Source: Prodigiosinella confusarubida
GTDB taxonomy: Bacteria > Pseudomonadota > Gammaproteobacteria > Enterobacterales > Enterobacteriaceae
Direction of reading: 5' to 3'
NCBI RefSeq assembly: GCF_002847015.1
Contig: NZ_CP025085.1
Coordinates: 1,984,001-2,048,000 of the forward strand
DNA length: 64,000 bases
The notes below the pieces were generated by a model. The model saw only the letters and a list, made by a program, of their open reading frames with translations, was not told where the DNA came from and ran no database searches. How positions within the stretch are numbered: the first letter of the stretch is position 1; each line of letters opens with the position of its first letter. The position numbers were made by a program, and so were the translations under genes. Positions 63,527-64,000 of this stretch are shown in pieces.

Positions 63527-63664
63527 ATAAGAGTTGAGATCCCCATAAAACACGAACTGGCGTAACTACATAGAAGCATGCGCATAGGGTACTAGTTTAA
63601 ACAGTTATCAGAGGATAAAAATGAAGGAAATATGGAAGATATGTCAGAGATTGTAGAGAAAGAA

Positions 63665-63696
63665 AATCTCTGATTATTCACATACAATCAGAGATT
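63665..63696 (-). terminator. nupC terminator
   Basis: AATCTCTGATT and AATCAGAGATT form an 11-bp stem with a 10-nt loop; TTTTCTTTCTC follows on the minus strand, 34 bp past the nupC stop. Confidence 0.9.
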
Positions 63697-63729
63697 CTCC
63701 ACAAAGGTCCCACTGAGATTAACGACGAG

Positions 63730-64000
63730 TCATAAAACCAGGCCGGCAATGGAAGCAGAAAGCAAACTGACCAGTGTCGAACCATAAACCAGCTTCAAAC
63801 CAAAACGGGAAACGACATTTCCCTGCTCTTCATTCAGGCCTTTAATCGCCCCCGCCACAATACCAATAGAAGAAAAATTGGCAAAAGACACCAGAAAAAC
63901 AGAGAGAATGCCCACGCTGCGTGGGGATAACTGGCTGGAAACCTTTTGCAGTTCCATCATGGCGACAAATTCATTGGAAACCAGTTTGGTTGCCATGATG
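63730..64000 (-). CDS. nupC: Nucleoside transporter NupC, C-terminal part (5' end outside window)
   Basis: About 90 residues running off the right edge. [85 protein letters not shown] is almost the E. coli NupC C-terminus, the proton-linked nucleoside importer of the inner membrane. The same-strand mdt operon begins about 200 bp downstream of its stop. Confidence 0.95.
   Translation of the reverse strand, partial: IMATKLVSNEFVAMMELQKVSSQLSPRSVGILSVFLVSFANFSSIGIVAGAIKGLNEEQGNVVSRFGLKLVYGSTLVSLLSASIAGLVL

Noticed and set aside
1-64000. CRISPR arrays, tRNA or rRNA genes
   Set aside because: No regularly spaced short repeats and no cloverleaf or rRNA sequences were noticed. The island uses guaA rather than a tRNA gene as its site. 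A tool-based scan was not possible.

Overview
The window is a chromosomal segment of a gamma-proteobacterium of the order Enterobacterales. A plant-associated Pectobacteriaceae member (Dickeya, Brenneria or Lonsdalea type) fits best; this is inferred from protein similarity recalled from memory and was not tested by a search. It opens in the housekeeping guaBA operon and closes in core genes (thiMD, psiE, yegQ/trhP, baeRS, mdtABCD, nupC). Between them lies a long, visibly AT-richer mosaic of horizontally acquired DNA.

Layout. (1) 1-2570: 3' part of guaB, then complete guaA and its terminator. (2) 2570-14745: an island built on the guaA 3' end, a known integration site. It holds a P4-type tyrosine integrase, an SDR/AraC/oxidoreductase/aldehyde dehydrogenase group with paired operator-promoters, an IS3-family element that cuts off the dehydrogenase, an Rrf2 regulator with its SDR target, and a second, diverged and broken copy of the guaA 3' end split by an IS256-family element. 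A dead soxR and a frameshifted efflux gene follow, sharing an intact SoxR-type promoter. A repeat of the DNA just downstream of guaA then recurs at about 14655-14744. (3) 14746-16219: wreckage of a mobile element (IS3, AraC, RadC and relaxase fragments, an XRE regulator). (4) 16424-28158: a LysR gene divergent from a tightly coupled 11-gene operon. (5) 28200-30050: a scrapyard of IS3, IS66 and IS110 pieces holding a 106-bp copy of a reductase gene that lies intact 3 kb further on. (6) 30260-46400: regulator/enzyme pairs, a UvrA2-type ATPase with a MarR regulator, an OppA-like protein, a LysE exporter, and an FbpABC/AfuABC-like transporter with an unusual phosphatase fusion and a LacI regulator. 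(7) 46712-64000: core genome, including a TPP riboswitch ahead of thiMD.

The main discovery is the operon at 17569-28158. It encodes an amino-group carrier protein (LysW, 57 aa, missed by a minimum-length ORF scan), a LysX ligase, a LysY/ArgC-type reductase, a LysZ kinase fused to a LysK-type peptidase, both halves of a split transketolase, a DegT aminotransferase with a shrunken DegT-like partner, a flavin reductase, an MFS exporter and an ATP-grasp ligase. This set does not fit lysine or arginine synthesis. It matches the logic of carrier-protein-mediated secondary metabolism described in Streptomyces (vazabitide-type): glutamate is attached to LysW, activated and reduced, extended by two carbons by the transketolase, aminated, released, coupled by an ATP-grasp enzyme and exported. 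The product is likely a small peptide-like metabolite containing a diamino-dihydroxy C7 acid or a relative. The neighbouring LysR protein is the obvious candidate regulator.
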